Positions 46,901 through 56,389 of a stretch of 64,000 nucleotides of DNA are shown here, piece by piece. The notes under the pieces were generated by a model. That model made no database searches. It was not told the origin of the DNA and saw nothing but the letters and a program-made list of their open reading frames with translations. A program made the translations under genes and the position numbers. Every line of letters begins with the position of its first letter. Position 1 is the first letter of the stretch. This DNA comes from Maylandia zebra. Its lineage: Eukaryota > Chordata > Actinopteri > Cichliformes > Cichlidae. Where the stretch lies: assembly GCF_041146795.1 (NCBI RefSeq), contig NC_135184.1, positions 8,732,967 to 8,796,966 on the forward strand, given 5' to 3'.

Positions 46901-49900
46901 GTCTAAATATATGCATATAAATTTAATTGGGGATTCTAAATTCGCCTTGGTTTTCGAATAAGTGGCTAAGAAAATGGATGGACGGAAACTAATTGGCAGC
47001 TGTGCCAGCCTCCGTTCTTCTAAGAGGCTGTCCACAAAAGCCTGGCTGCAGGGACTTAATACTTTTCAGCTGTAAGAGCATTTATAAGGGTCAAGCACTG
47101 ATGTTGGACACAGACTGAAGCCAGAGAATATGACCTGAAAGTCAAGACACTGTTGCCAAAAATGTGGGAGCATCACTCTCGTCTTCTGAGAAATTAAGAT
47201 TTAGACATTTTGGAATTTAAACTTAATTTAACAAATAAGTTTGTTCACATACTTTGAGGCTACACTCTGTCATAATATTACAAACTGTAATGTTTAACCG
47301 TTGCTTAATACAGCAGGCTGTGTTCTGCTGTTGTGCCTTACATCAAACAAAACCTGTCATTCATAACAAAAAACAAAAAGTTTGCGAGTTTTTAATCAGT
47401 TTGTTCAGAATCATTACAGAGACATCATTAAGACATCATCAAGGTGTAATTTCACTCAAACGTAAATTATATTAAATGAACAGCCAGTGTGTGTGTGTGT
47501 GTGTGTCCTTCTCCTGCTTATCTAACAGTCCAAGTATCTGATTGCGGCACGCTTTTGTTTTCCAGAACAGTACACACATTTTTTCCAGACTTCTTGTTAT
47601 TGCTGTTTTTGAAAAATGGGTAGACAACACCCATCTTTCACAGAGAGATGAGCACAGAGAAAGACAGAAAGCAGATTCTGAGTCTCACCATAGCAGGTCC
47701 AGTGATCTTAGTCAAAAGGGCAGACTTCTGGTAATTGACTACTCATTTCTTTAAGTGGCCTATTGGCAAGGGCAGTCGGTGCATTTGCCAAAGCATTAAA
47801 GATTTAACTCTCTTTATCTTCCTGCGTGTGTGTGCGGAAGTGCAGATGGACAGATAAAGCTTGGTTGCCATTTTTGATATCATGCGATGATTTGTGGTGG
47901 AGGATTTTTTTTTTAAATCGTGGGTGTACTGGTTCAGGACAGGGCTTCTCTCTTTAAAATCTAAAGCATCTGTCTTCCTCTGTCTTCCCAACCCGACTGT
48001 GTCCGATTTATTTTTAAAGAAGCTTAGCTGACAAAGCTGTATTGAAACTCTGCAGAGATAATTATAGAGGTAATTATGATGTAACAAACAGCAGCTGAAT
48101 AATGGGTTTCAGCCTGATTAGCAACTCAATAAAGCATATATGCCATTAAAGTATAGGTTCAGATTCAAGTCGCACATTTTATCTGTATGTACAGTAGGCA
48201 TACTGGTTCTGAAGCAATACTCAGTTTTACTCCACTGCATCAAAAAAATGGGGTCAAATTGTGCTTTCACCATTTTAATTTAGTATGAAGTGTTTACATT
48301 CTGAGGTTGGTTTCTTCAGCCTTACAGTTTGATGTTGCTGGCTGAGCCCAACCACAAATCTGTGTGGCTCACAGAGCTGCAGGAGATGAACAGCTTTTAC
48401 TCAAAGCTAGCCACAGTTTTTTATGCCTGTACATTTTTTATACAAAGAGAAGGACAGAAAATGATGCACTTTCTTTCACAGACAGCTGTGCATTCCAAGT
48501 ATGATGATGGAGGATGAGAAACATTCAAATAAGTGATTAAAGTGCAGATGGGTTTAGGCAACTAAAATTGTAAGGTGCCTAAAGGGAAAGATGATGGGTA
48601 CGGTTAATATCTGATAATCTGGATGTTAAGCGTAGGGTTTTGTTTTTTTTAAATCATAGGGTACAGAACTTTCCTGTGCTGAACCTAATCTTAGCTGAAC
48701 CGGTGCAAATTTATGACCTGTTAAAATATCTGTAAAACTAGTGACATTCAGAGAGTGTGAGACTTCTTTGGGTCTACAACACTCAAGCAATTGCTCACTT
48801 TGGTGACAACCAAAAAATATTGCTCCCATCATAGGAATACTATCCTAGGAAACATGGAGAAGGAATTTAATGCTTAAAAGGCCATAGCTTTGGAAGATAC
48901 CCACTTGATTTGACTCCCTCAGACTACTGAAGTTTTATTTCACTCTGATTTTGTAGGGATGAAACAAATTTAAGCACTAGTAAAGTGACCTTAGAAAGAG
49001 ATAAGTTCAAACCAGTAGCGAGACAAGGAATGATAACAAGAAGTGTGAATATTCTTGTGGTCACGCATTTGAAAATATCCTATCCTATATTAACAGTTAT
49101 CTCCGTTTATTGCTGCTCTTTCTCCCCACCTCACCACTTATGTCAGCACCTCTTCATTTTTTTCATCCATACTGTATGTGAGCTTTCTCATTTTTCTTTT
49201 GTCTTTGCTCTACTTCCCTCCATCTTGCTCTCATTGTTTCTTTTTTCCCACTCTTTCGGTCTTTTTGCCCCCTTTCTAAGTCACCCTGTCATCTCTCCTC
49301 ATTGCTCTCATCAATCTATATATGCTTATTTCTGCCATGTCCTTCGCTCACCTCTCACTCTCCCTTTCCCTCTTTCATTTGCTTTCTCCCTGTTTTTCCC
49401 CTGTGCTTTTCTCTATCTTTGTCTTGCTCTCTCGCCATCCCAACTCTCTCTGTCTTTCTCTTCCTTGCAAATCATTATTCTTTTTCTTTTGTCAGCAGTG
49501 AAGCCCTTTTCTGCAAAATGAATCCCCCCTTCCTCCCTCTCTCCCTGCTTGCGCTCCCTTTTCATTCTCATAGTGCTGTTTCAGTGGCAGGGTGGGGCGG
49601 CCGGCTTGGCGCCTGACTACTGCTGCAGACACTGCTGGGCTATGATGGTGGTGGTGTGTGAGTGCGTGTGAATGGGGGGGATCTAGCTCGTGGAGGATGC
49701 GGGTAAGGAGGGGATTGCCCGATTTCTGAGCTAACTATGTTTGACAGGGAACATAGGGAGGGTGGGTTGGCAGGGTAGTGGAGGGGTACTTTATGGGAGG
49801 TGGTGGGGCCTTTTGTGGGCTCAGAGAATCCCCCACAAGTAGGACTGATTAAGAAAAAAGGCGGGCTGGGGTAAAAACTAAGGGCTAAGGAGGTTGTTTG

Positions 49901-52900
49901 TCCTAAGGTGGCAGATAGGGGGTCCTTAAATCCCAACATCCAGTCCCACCCAGCACTCCCCCCCTTTACTTCCACACTCATCTACATCCCTTGACGATTT
50001 TAAGTAATTTGTTCACGGTCCCAAATAATGTGGCACCAGAATGAGGATTGCAACAATCGCTGTTCTGTTAAAGACTGCAAAGCTGTAAAGAGCCTTTTTG
50101 CTCCAAACGATCTGCATTTCATAAGTCAGACATGAATGGGGGGTCTGCTTCTTTTAAAAAAAAACAAAATTGTTATGATTTGCAGATTTTTCTTAATTCA
50201 CCAGGAATTAAGAAAGAAAATAGATTCAATCTGCATCTTGTGAGTCGTAACAGCCGGACGGTAATGGTGGAGAGTTAAAGGGTGGAGTGAGGGGTGCAAT
50301 AGTTGGGGAGGAGTAAACTTGTGGATGGTAGAGGTGGGCAGAAGGGCACACACACCCACACACACATATTTACAGTCCCGGATATGCACACACTTACCCA
50401 GGGGGATGGGGGTGGTAGTTGGGACAGCTGGGCATAGATGGATGGTGTGGGGGAGGCTGCTCCGTATCTGTCAGGGTGGGTGTATGTTTGTGTGTATGTC
50501 TTTCTGAATGTGTCCTCTGTGCATTATGGGGAAAGAGTGTGCATGCATGTGTTTTTCGCATGTTCCCCTTCTGGAGTCCAGCTGTATCTAATGCTGCATT
50601 TCTTTATTAAGCACATTTTTATCCATTAATGTCCTCGTGTCTGATGTGTGTGCCTGAGAGATGTGTAACTCTTTTTTGTGTGTGTATGCCCCTGTGTACA
50701 GTTTTGGGGGTGAGTGGTGAGTACATGAGGGTGTGTCTGTATGGAGGAGGGCTGTTTGTGTGTGTGTTTGGGGGGAGGGTCAGCTTTCTTGTAGTCTGCG
50801 CAAGTGGATGCCTCTCTGTGTGTGTAATGGCCTGTATCATACCACGCTGTATCAACCCGCACATTGTTGGCTGAGTTTCCCATCAAATGTGTACAGCATC
50901 AGTGGCACCATGACACATGACTGTGTCTGTCACACACCATAGCCTTGGACTCAGTGCAGCTGCAGTGGAATATGGATACACGCACAGGAATGCACAGGGT
51001 AACGTGCACATGCACTTCGCCTCAACCACATGGAGATAAAAAGCATCTCATAAATCACACAGATACACACGCTTCTTCCCACGTATTTGTGCACAAACAG
51101 ATATATTCCTAGCCACAAAAAAAACCCCCAAATACCACTGTGTGCTTGAGCGCTAACACGCACTAGCATGCAAACATCTTCGATAATAAGATTCTCGGGG
51201 CTCGCACACACACGCGCAGACGTGCACATACTGAGACACAGTCAGATAATTACCTCCCTGCAAAGCAACAAATACGCTCTGCTTACAAATATAAACCACA
51301 CGTGCGCAAATATGAGGATAAAAATCTTATCACATAAACACAAATGCGCACTTAGACCAGACCTACATGTGAAGGTACTCTCACACGCATACGCACACAC
51401 CCGCACACAGTTGTTTAACAGTAAATAAAGTTTATTAACCTGAGTTAATTAGCAACAACATCGTAAATCCACCCTGGGGGACCAAAAAACTGAGGAAAAC
51501 AAGGAATTAAGGATGGGGAGAATTAAGCGAGTTGATCAGTAATAGAGGAGGAGGGGAAGGAGGCTTGACAGAAGGGCGAGGAGGTGAGGGGGCACGATAG
51601 GAAAGCAGGGAGGACATCAGGGCAGATGGAGAGAAGGAGGGGGGAGAAGCTAGAGGGAGACAGATGGAGTAAGAAGGAAAAAGAGGGTGAACATGGAGAT
51701 GTGCAAGGTGGTTTGAATTTTTCACTGTCTGTTCTTTGTAAGGAGAGAAATTGGAGGAATAAAGAGGGAACTTTTTTTCTTATTAAGGCAGTAGTTCAAA
51801 CTTTTTGGGAAACACACTTCCAGAGAGTGAAATAAGGTGACTAAAATTAATCCAGTGTGTGTGTGTGTGTGAGTCTGTGTGTGGTACCGAGCTGAAGTCA
51901 GGACCTGGTTAAACTAGTTTCACCTGTTCTTATTCATACATATTTATGTAGTTTAGCTTAAATACATAGATACCAGGCTAACATTGGGCCATACAGGATG
52001 AACTTAAGCCTCACAGTATTGTATTTTATCATTAAAGCTGCTTGTTTGCAGAAGTTTGTAAAGGCAAAGAAAAAACACGTTTGCTTAATTTCATTCTAAC
52101 GTAAAGCCTGGGGAGTACGGTTCATTGTCAACATTCAAAACATTATGGCAACACTCTTCTTCAGCACTGTGTGAACAATTTGTGTTTGACTGAATAAGTA
52201 CCTTCTGTCTAGACATCTTCACAGATTGACTTTGAATTTTTGAAGTTAACCACAAGCTGAAAATGATATCCAAACTCAGTGCGCATGAATACATTTTCAC
52301 AATAAACCGCCCAAAACGTAATTAAATGTGATATGAAATGCAGCTAACTGTAACAGAAGAGAGGTTTTAGTTGGTATATTGTCTCTCTTTGGATAAACTG
52401 AACAAGTTTGCAGTGCAGCTCTATATGTAATGCACACACATGAGATTGATAGCGATCTTCTCATCTAACTCTCTGACAGAAAACAAATAAACCATATGTT
52501 TAAAAAAATGTGGAATTATTCTTTCAGGTTGTTCCCTCTCTCTCTCTGTTTTTCTTTTTTTGTCACTGGAGATCTCTCGAGCGCTTCTCACTTCCTCTGT
52601 TGTCTCACTAGCTCCTTCTTTCCCCTCCCTCTCATTTTTTTTCACACACGCGCACAGTTTCCCACCTCGTTTTATCACCCACCCTGCATGCTCTTATCCA
52701 TCCATCTTTCTCTCTGTGTCCTCCTTCCTCCCTCCCTCATTCCATTGACTTGATATCCCAGTCAGCCTTCTCCCCTTGCGTTCTCTCACCTTGTTTCTGG
52801 CTAGGGAAAGTGTAAATTGTGTTGCTTTAAATACCCGTGTCTTACTCTGGCTCTAAGCTTGGTGAGGGAAGGCGTGGATGTGAGGAGGGAAAGAAAGAGC

Positions 52901-55900
52901 AGCAAACCACAGAGTTTAACTTAACGTCTGCTAAGGATAGATAGGTCTCTCCTTTTATTTTTGCAGCTTGAGTGTTTAACCTGACTTAACAGTTTAAACT
53001 CTGGATGAACTTCATTTCCCTCCTTTAACTTTGCTGCTAAGGAGATTCAAAGGTAAAAAGCACAGCCGTATCTGAATCCCAGGATTATTGGAGCCAGATT
53101 CTAGTGGCGAGTGACTCTTTAGCACTTGTATGAACCAGTTTCAAACAGCAGATGGTTTGGGTGCGCCACACTGGACTGTATCATACAATATGTTAACCAC
53201 AAACTTTTTAATAACTCATTTCAAATACTGTAATATCTCTAGCATCCATCTTAATACCCACTGCTTCTAACCGCACCCCTCTGACCATATAATAATGGTT
53301 TAAGTCGATTTGAGATATTGCTAAAAGATTGATAAATTATGCTCTTGCAGTTAAATTCTACACACGGTCCTTCAACTTAATTAAGCCAAACTTTTCTTTG
53401 ATTAATATTTGACCAACTGTGCTAAAAACGTCAGCATGCTCGTATACTGTACAATTCAAATAATTTGTATACATTAGTGGAGCTTTAAATTTAAGATGTA
53501 GAATGCCTGTTAATCATGATTAAAGCATTTTAGGCCTTATGGTCCATAAGAGTGAGATTAACCTTTATTTGTTAGCTTTCATTAATTTACACACAATGTT
53601 TTTGTAGCTAACAACAACCGGAGCCTGATGTATTGGGCGTACTGGAGTAGCTGAAAATTATGTTTTGCTCCAAGACACTCCAGCAGTGTTAATGAACGAG
53701 CTACAAGTGCAGCTTTCACATTTACCATGCCAGTCCATGGATCGAATCTGCAATCTTCCTCAGACCCTTTCACTTCTCTAACCTTTAACAAACCGGCACC
53801 CCAGATCAATAATTTTAAATGAAAATAAAAGACCAATATATGACAAATAACCACGAGACAAACAAACAGGTATAATAACAAAGGCCGCTACCTTTCTGGA
53901 AGTTAACCTCCTTGGCTCTGGGTCGTTCTTTATTACAGGGGCGTGCTTAGTTTGAAACCTTGAGACATTTAATTGTTGCGCTTTTGAGTTTTTATTTCAG
54001 ATTGAAGTTTGGAGAAACATCTGGGAGATAAAGTGTAATTTATGCAAAAAATGTGACGTGATGGCTTTGAAAACTTTACTCCCACACAAATTTGATGAAA
54101 TGATTAACTGGTTGATATTACCTTGACTAAAGGAAAAGCTTTGTCTGGCATTTAGTGTTCCACTGATAAAAAGCGACATTTCTGGGTTTTTTCTGGTGAT
54201 AAATATTCAACATTATGTAAAGGATCCTTAAAATATGTCCACTTTAAAAGCATGTCTCCTCGCTGAAAAGTCACTAATTGGCTACTGATATTGTTTTACC
54301 AGCACAAATGTCACACTGAGCCTCAAACTCAGGTTGTCCTTGATCAGAAAATGCCAGCACTCTGTGGCAGCTAGACAACGCAAGATTGGCTAACTTGTCA
54401 GCGTTCATTGCGGTTGGCTTGATGGGTAGTGCAGTGGGACAGCCAATTTACCCAAAGTGTTCATGCCAAGTGGAGGAGCTTGTGCGATCAGCCACAAGAA
54501 TTAGCCCAAGATGCTATTAAAGGAGACACTAATCCGTGGTACACTTGACCACACATTCAGCCCTCAGCCATCATGGTGCTTAGATAAACTAACCACAAGG
54601 TCAGAGCTGCAGTAAAACAGGAGAGAGAGCAAGTGAGCGACTTCCTGACATGAAGGGCTCTGGAAGTCTCTGAGTGTCTTTTGAATCCCGCTGGCAAAGA
54701 GCAGCTGTACCTTTTATTATCGCTCTGAAACCTTATAGCCCAGAGGCAAACCTGAAGCCTTTTTTTTTTTGCCTGATGTTTTCTGTGATGCTGGACTTGC
54801 TGGCCAGTTTTAAAATGAAAAAAAAAAAAGATGCCTATAGTTTCTCCCAGGTGCTCTTGGCTCATGTACCGCAAACGTGTGTTTTTGATGCTACATTCAG
54901 TTAGTTTGCTCTCCTCCTCTTCTGCAACCTTTCTTTGTGTGCCCCTCCTTTGCGTGTCTTGATGGGAGTTCCGCTGAAGCGCACTTAAGCAGATGTTCTT
55001 CCTGCAGAAAAAAAAAAAAATCCATTCCACCGCCGGTGCAAGGATGCGATAACGCTCCACACCGAATATAAACCTGTCTCCCGCTTGACAATTTGGTTCC
55101 AATTAAATTATTTATATGCGCCGTATTTTCAGGGGTGAGGAGACCGCTTTGAGGCATATTTTCTTATAAGAAGTTCCCCCACGTTGGCTTGGTCTTGTTG
55201 TCAATTATGTCATATTTTCCTTTTGGTTGAGATTTGAATGAGTGAGCACCGGCATATTTGGAAGATAGTAGGAGAGGAGAGGGCGCGAAGGGTGCACACG
55301 AGGCCGAGATATGTGGAACTTCACGTGGCAAACAAACGAAACCGCAGCTACCATGTTAGGCTTTACTTACCGTAACGAGGGACTCCATGTTTTAGTATAG
55401 ATCTCTGGTTCTGATTCACAATTTGTCACCCTCATTGAATGCAGAGGAGAATTAGCTTGCCTCATCACCCGTTATCAAGGGAGCGCTGTTAAATACCATA
55501 ATTTGAGCCAATTTGAATACTGTTATACACCCAGACAGTTCACTCTTCAGTGATTTTTGCGGTGTTCCAGTTTCAGCTACAGCCTTTAGAATCCCTTCAT
55601 TATGTCGGGTCATTTATATTCTCATTCTCCTTTTCCTCTGACCTGCTCATTTCCATAATGCCTGTCCTGTTTGAGCTTCCTCTGGACCAGCCGATGCATA
55701 TGCATGGAGTTAAAAACTGACACAGATATTGACAAAGGAGAGTTAGAATGCCATTAGAGGTATGAGACAGCGCTCTTGTTGTTGCTTTGACCCGTCGAGA
55801 GCCACTGTCTGCTGTAGTCGCTTCATCTTTGCTGGTCCCTCAGGTCGCATGGTCCCTGGATGCCAGGGCTGCAACTGACTCATTGCTCTTACACTGGCCT

Positions 55901-56389
55901 CGCAGACATACAAGTAGATAGCCATTTGTCTACTTTTTTGTCCCTCTGACAGCTTGTCTGTGTGTCGGTGTGTGTGCGTATTGTGTCTGAGCTTTCAGAA
56001 AGACAGATAGAGATATATAGATAATCTGACAAGCAGAGAAAGAGATGGGCGGGGGGAGATAGAGAGAAAGAGTGAGATCGAGGCGGGTAATGCACTTTGT
56101 GGGTTTATCTGATTTGTGTGTTTGTGTGTGCTACTATTTTTGCCTGTGTTTTCATATGAGCACTGCATCTCACTGACTTATGATGCATTTATATCACTCA
56201 GTCTCGTGATTTTTTTCTTCCCTCTCTCCTGTTACCTAGAAGACGACCCCTTGCAGCCAATGACCTCCGATGAGACGGTGCCCGTGGGGGGTACGGTGAC
56301 ATTGACCTGTCGGGTGGCAGAGAGCGACAATTCCTCACTGCAGTGGTCCAACACTGCACAGCAGACCCTGTACTTTGGAGAGAAGAGAG
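16800..56389 (+). CDS. cadm3: Cell adhesion molecule 3 (nectin-like 1), 5' part: signal peptide and start of first Ig domain
   Basis: Two coding exons, 16800-16890 and 56240-56389, join in phase 1 across a 39,349-bp intron. Residues 1-26 form a signal peptide (hydrophobic core LWSVSLLTVLFTAA), followed by an NTS sequon at 27-29. Residues 31-80 start an Ig V domain. TSDETV, GGTVTLTC (Cys54), SLQW (Trp66) and QQTLYFGEKR are characteristic of the CADM family. The TSDET block and GEKR (where CADM2 has a DKK-like sequence) favour CADM3. CADM proteins are type I membrane, Ca-independent homo/heterophilic adhesion proteins with three Ig domains; CADM3 is mainly neuronal. The remaining Ig domains, transmembrane helix and cytoplasmic tail lie beyond the window. 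Mammalian CADM3 has an alternative exon between these two; I could not find its counterpart. Confidence 0.88.
16891..24167. other. CADM3 intron 1, proximal part
   Basis: No exon or transposon is recognised. The segments at about 20350-21060, 21640-22080 and 22810-23050 have balanced composition, little low-complexity sequence and many TAATTA/ATTA homeodomain-type cores. They look more like conserved noncoding sequence than the flanks do. That is an impression, not a measurement. Confidence 0.4.
24168..25068 (-). mobile_element. Candidate solo LTR / promoter-like island in CADM3 intron 1
   Basis: The segment runs TGTG...CACA and is flanked by AGTGC on both sides (24163-24167 and 25069-25073), as expected for an LTR with a 5-bp duplication. 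I found the pair by scanning many possible ends, so chance is not excluded. Its right third is CpG-rich and promoter-like: CCAAT (24997-25001), CCGGAAGT ETS site (24944-24951), E-box and CRE-like motifs at 25021-25043. On the minus strand a consensus donor (GCG|GTAAGT) is at about 24850 and an acceptor-like CTGACCTACAG at about 24400, so a minus-strand spliced transcript is conceivable. No coding gene is evident. Alternatively it is an alternative promoter or an lncRNA start. Confidence 0.4.
25904..25957 (+). repeat. (AC)27 microsatellite
   Basis: Perfect 54-base AC run, a likely polymorphic marker. Confidence 0.95.
26067..26086 (+). repeat. (GCAC)5 microsatellite
   Basis: Five GCAC units, continuing into short CA units. 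Confidence 0.85.
31164..31171 (+). repeat. Left 8-bp target-site duplication of the hAT element
   Basis: GTATAGGG directly abuts the left terminus and is repeated exactly at 32539-32546. Confidence 0.92.
31405..31611 (+). pseudogene. hAT transposase C-terminal dimerisation-domain fragment
   Basis: A frame of about 68 codons contains LFSTVNYVKNKHHSRLTDDS followed by LQSCVKMK, typical of the C-terminal hATC dimerisation domain of the ZBED5/GTF2IRD2-type hAT lineage (consensus around FS-MN-VK-K-RS-LTD--L). It ends at TAG 31609-31611. The BED zinc finger and the DDE catalytic core are absent, so it cannot make an active transposase. It resides in the hAT element and shares its orientation. Confidence 0.85.
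32161..32377 (+). mobile_element. LINE 3' tail (L2/CR1-like) inside the hAT element
   Basis: The segment has the form of a fish non-LTR retrotransposon terminus: a stretch reading TTTTTAAAAAGCAGTTAAAAAC, then GTACAGTGCTTTGTGACTG, then AAAAGCGCTT and AATAAATAAA, ending in tandem TTAC units. It lies between the hAT coding remnant and the right hAT end, so it is either a nested insertion or was carried by the transposon. Only the 3' end is present, consistent with 5' truncation. Confidence 0.6.
32539..32546 (+). repeat. Right 8-bp target-site duplication of the hAT element
   Basis: GTATAGGG, identical to 31164-31171. Confidence 0.92.
32547..34297. other. CADM3 intron 1, 32.5-34.3 kb
   Basis: I see no gene or recognisable element. 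Sequence is ordinary AT-rich intronic DNA with short T runs near 34030 and 34155. Confidence 0.45.
34298..34693. mobile_element. 396-bp foldback (MITE-like) element with 109-bp arms
   Basis: Left arm 34298-34406 is the inverted copy of right arm 34585-34693. The arms are equal in length and agree at roughly nine of ten positions by eye, with two compensating 1-base indels. Both begin GATCTGATATC and end TTTTGCG. The 178-bp core carries telomere-like TTAGGG units and no coding sequence. Long imperfect arms, small size and lack of an ORF indicate a nonautonomous foldback DNA transposon. A target-site duplication is not evident, so the superfamily is unresolved. It sits beside a LINE-like fragment and may have inserted into one. 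Confidence 0.75.
34482..34507 (+). repeat. Short telomere-like (TTAGGG)n tract
   Basis: GATTAGGGTTAGGGTTTGGG followed by TCAGGG gives about two perfect and two imperfect vertebrate telomere units within the core of the foldback element. Confidence 0.75.
34700..34883 (+). mobile_element. Degenerate LINE 3' fragment
   Basis: The stretch contains GGATGTTGTCAAGGAGGACATGC, then GGGAGATGATCTGCTGTGGGACC and CAGCGGAAAGAAGAA. These resemble the 3'-end consensus of a widespread fish non-LTR retrotransposon (the AGATGATCCGCTGTGGCGACCCC...GCCGAAAGAAGAA type), recalled from general familiarity. The GGAGGATGATCTG at 34291-34303, left of the foldback element, is a weak echo of the same motif. Confidence 0.4.
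34884..38000. other. CADM3 intron 1, 34.9-38.0 kb
   Basis: No gene is recognised. A short fragment at about 36803-36826 (TTACATTCATCCATTTGGCAGATGC) resembles a ubiquitous fish interspersed motif (CATTTGGCAGACGCTTTTATCC type); its parent element is not identifiable from so little. Confidence 0.4.
38001..38570 (+). repeat. Long pyrimidine-rich (T/C) tract
   Basis: About 570 bases overwhelmingly of T and C on the + strand (TTTCTC, CTTCTT, CCTTTC mixtures, imperfect). It forces Phe/Leu/Ser-rich open frames in all three forward frames, none of which is a gene. Capable of H-DNA/triplex structure. It directly precedes a purine-rich tract. Confidence 0.8.
38605..39060 (+). repeat. Long purine-rich (G/A) tract
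   Basis: About 450 bases dominated by GAGAGA, GGAAG and AGAGGC mixtures, beginning some 35 bases after the pyrimidine tract ends. Together they make an abrupt Y-to-R strand switch about 1.05 kb long. Confidence 0.8.
39593..39597 (+). repeat. Left 5-bp target-site duplication of the solo LTR
   Basis: GTGGC, repeated exactly at 40220-40224. Confidence 0.8.
39598..40219 (-). mobile_element. Solo LTR of an LTR retrotransposon/endogenous retroelement (622 bp), minus strand
   Basis: The element starts TGTCACG and ends CATGACA, giving TG...CA ends with inverted TGTCA/TGACA termini, flanked by the exact 5-bp duplication GTGGC. On the minus strand an AATAAA signal (TTTATT at 39698-39703 on the + strand) lies about 100 bases before the LTR end, as expected for the R region, so orientation is minus. 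No gag-pol sequence or second LTR is present, so recombination between LTRs has removed the interior. No coding capacity. Family not named. Confidence 0.8.
40220..40224 (+). repeat. Right 5-bp target-site duplication of the solo LTR
   Basis: GTGGC, identical to 39593-39597. Confidence 0.8.
40305..40406 (+). mobile_element. Fish LINE 3' tail fragment
   Basis: GTGATAGACTGGATGTACCCC, then CAGCTGGGACAGGCTCCGGC, then GTGGATGAAT. This is the sense strand of the same interspersed family as 6836-7012, with characteristic GTGATAGACTGG and GCTGGGAYAGGCTCC blocks and an ATGGATG-like tail. Confidence 0.6.
40407..43178. other. CADM3 intron 1, 40.4-43.2 kb
   Basis: No gene is recognised. An imperfect (AC)n region lies at about 41928-41970. 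The reading frames through it encode only Thr/His or Cys/Val repeats. Confidence 0.45.
43187..43205 (+). repeat. Left outer transposase-site repeat
   Basis: GTGCAGAATTATTAGGCAA. It differs from the left inner copy (43361-43379) at a single position (G to T in GCAGAA / GCATAA) and is the exact inverse of 44537-44555. Confidence 0.92.
43361..43379 (+). repeat. Left inner transposase-site repeat
   Basis: GTGCATAATTATTAGGCAA, immediately before the transposase frame; exact inverse of 44364-44382. Confidence 0.92.
43387..44244 (+). CDS. Tc1-like transposase (DD37E)
   Basis: An uninterrupted 285-codon frame ends at TGA 44242-44244. The N-terminal 75 residues are a paired-type HTH DNA-binding region (KITAHELRKVK..., then NITGVPKSTRCAILRDM). 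The catalytic DDE triad is D91 (LWTDE), D184 (FMQDNAPSH) and E222 (PDLNQIENLW). There are 37 residues between the second Asp and Glu, so the signature is DD37E rather than the DD34E of classical Tc1. A Gly-rich box (QQGGGG, 121-126) precedes the second catalytic block. The first codon of this frame is GTG; the nearest in-frame ATG is codon 23, and an upstream stop (TAA 43366-43368) leaves no other start. The original initiator was probably ATG at codon 1, now mutated. Cut-and-paste activity is doubtful without it. Confidence 0.93.
   Translation: MEKPRRKITAHELRKVKHAAAKMPLATSLAIFQSCNITGVPKSTRCAILRDMAKVRKAERRPPLNKTHKLKRQDWAKKYLKTDSSKVLWTDEMRVSLDGPDGWARGWIGKGQRAPVRLRRQQGGGGVLVWAGIIKDELVGPFRVEDGVKLNSQSYCQFLEDTFFKQWYRKKSASFKKNMIFMQDNAPSHASKYSTAWLARKGIKEEKLMTWPPCSPDLNQIENLWSIIKCEIYKEGKQYTSLNSVWEAVVAAARNVDGEQIKTLTESMDGRLLSVLAKKGGYIGR
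44364..44382 (-). repeat. Right inner transposase-site repeat
   Basis: TTGCCTAATAATTATGCAC, the exact inverse of 43361-43379. Confidence 0.92.
44537..44555 (-). repeat. Right outer transposase-site repeat
   Basis: TTGCCTAATAATTCTGCAC, the exact inverse of 43187-43205; the element ends six bases further with TCCCTG. Confidence 0.92.
44564..46890. other. CADM3 intron 1, 44.6-46.9 kb
   Basis: No gene is assigned. One exon-like patch at 45148-45213 stands out for its GC-rich third codon positions after a good acceptor (see findings). A short CTAT/CATC microsatellite lies at about 46033-46063, and pyrimidine-rich sequence at 46480-46580. Confidence 0.4.
46891..46985 (+). mobile_element. Fish LINE 3' tail fragment, internally deleted
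   Basis: CCTCCCACAGTCTAAATATATG, then TAATTGGGGATTCTAAATTCGCC, then GAATAAGTGGCTAAGAAAATGG. The order of blocks (CCTCCCACAGTC, TTGGNGATTCTAAATT, AAGTGGNTAAGAAAATGGATGG) matches the family at 6836-7012 with the middle portion missing. Confidence 0.6.
46986..53595. other. CADM3 intron 1, 47.0-53.6 kb
   Basis: No gene is recognised. The stretch is rich in strand-asymmetric simple sequence: pyrimidine-rich 49100-49560 and 52520-52800, purine-rich 51530-51700, TG-rich 50460-50830 and CA-rich 50960-51420. Open frames there are simple-sequence artefacts. Confidence 0.45.
47487..47506 (+). repeat. (GT)10 microsatellite
   Basis: Perfect GT run of 20 bases. Confidence 0.9.
53596..53812 (-). mobile_element. 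Degenerate tRNA-derived SINE, minus strand
   Basis: Read on the minus strand, the segment starts with an A-box-like TGGGGTGCCGGTTTGTTAAAGG, continues to a B-box-like CAGATTCGATCC about 50 bases later, and then has CTGGAGTGTCTTGGAGCAAAA. This last resembles the conserved GTGCCCTTGAGCAAGGCAC body motif of fish tRNA-derived SINEs. It is diverged and shows no clear flanking duplication. Confidence 0.5.
53813..56239. other. CADM3 intron 1, distal part
   Basis: No exon is recognised until the Ig exon. The end of the intron has a pyrimidine-rich tract (TTTTTTTCTTCCCTCTCTCCTGTTACCTAG) as a strong acceptor. Short homopolymer A/T runs occur at 54763, 54818 and 55008. Confidence 0.5.
56240..56389 (+). 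CDS. cadm3: cadm3 exon encoding the first half of Ig domain 1
   Basis: A 150-base exon, phase 1 at both ends, acceptor TTACCTAG|AAGACG and donor AGAG|GTGAGA. It encodes 50 residues: EDDPLQPMTSDETVPVGGTV, then TLTC with the B-strand Cys54, the sequon NSS (61-63), then SLQW with the core Trp66 and QQTLYFGEKR. The Cys partner (YTC) should be in the next exon, beyond the window. Of the CADM paralogues this best fits CADM3. Confidence 0.93.

Noticed and set aside
50340..51430. Several open frames on both strands with Cys/Val or Thr/His repeats
   Set aside because: Simple-sequence artefacts of TG/CA-rich DNA.
55360..55386. Minus-strand ATGGAGTCC... followed by a perfect GTAAGT donor
   Set aside because: Only seven codons with no promoter features or downstream exon recognised; can easily arise by chance.
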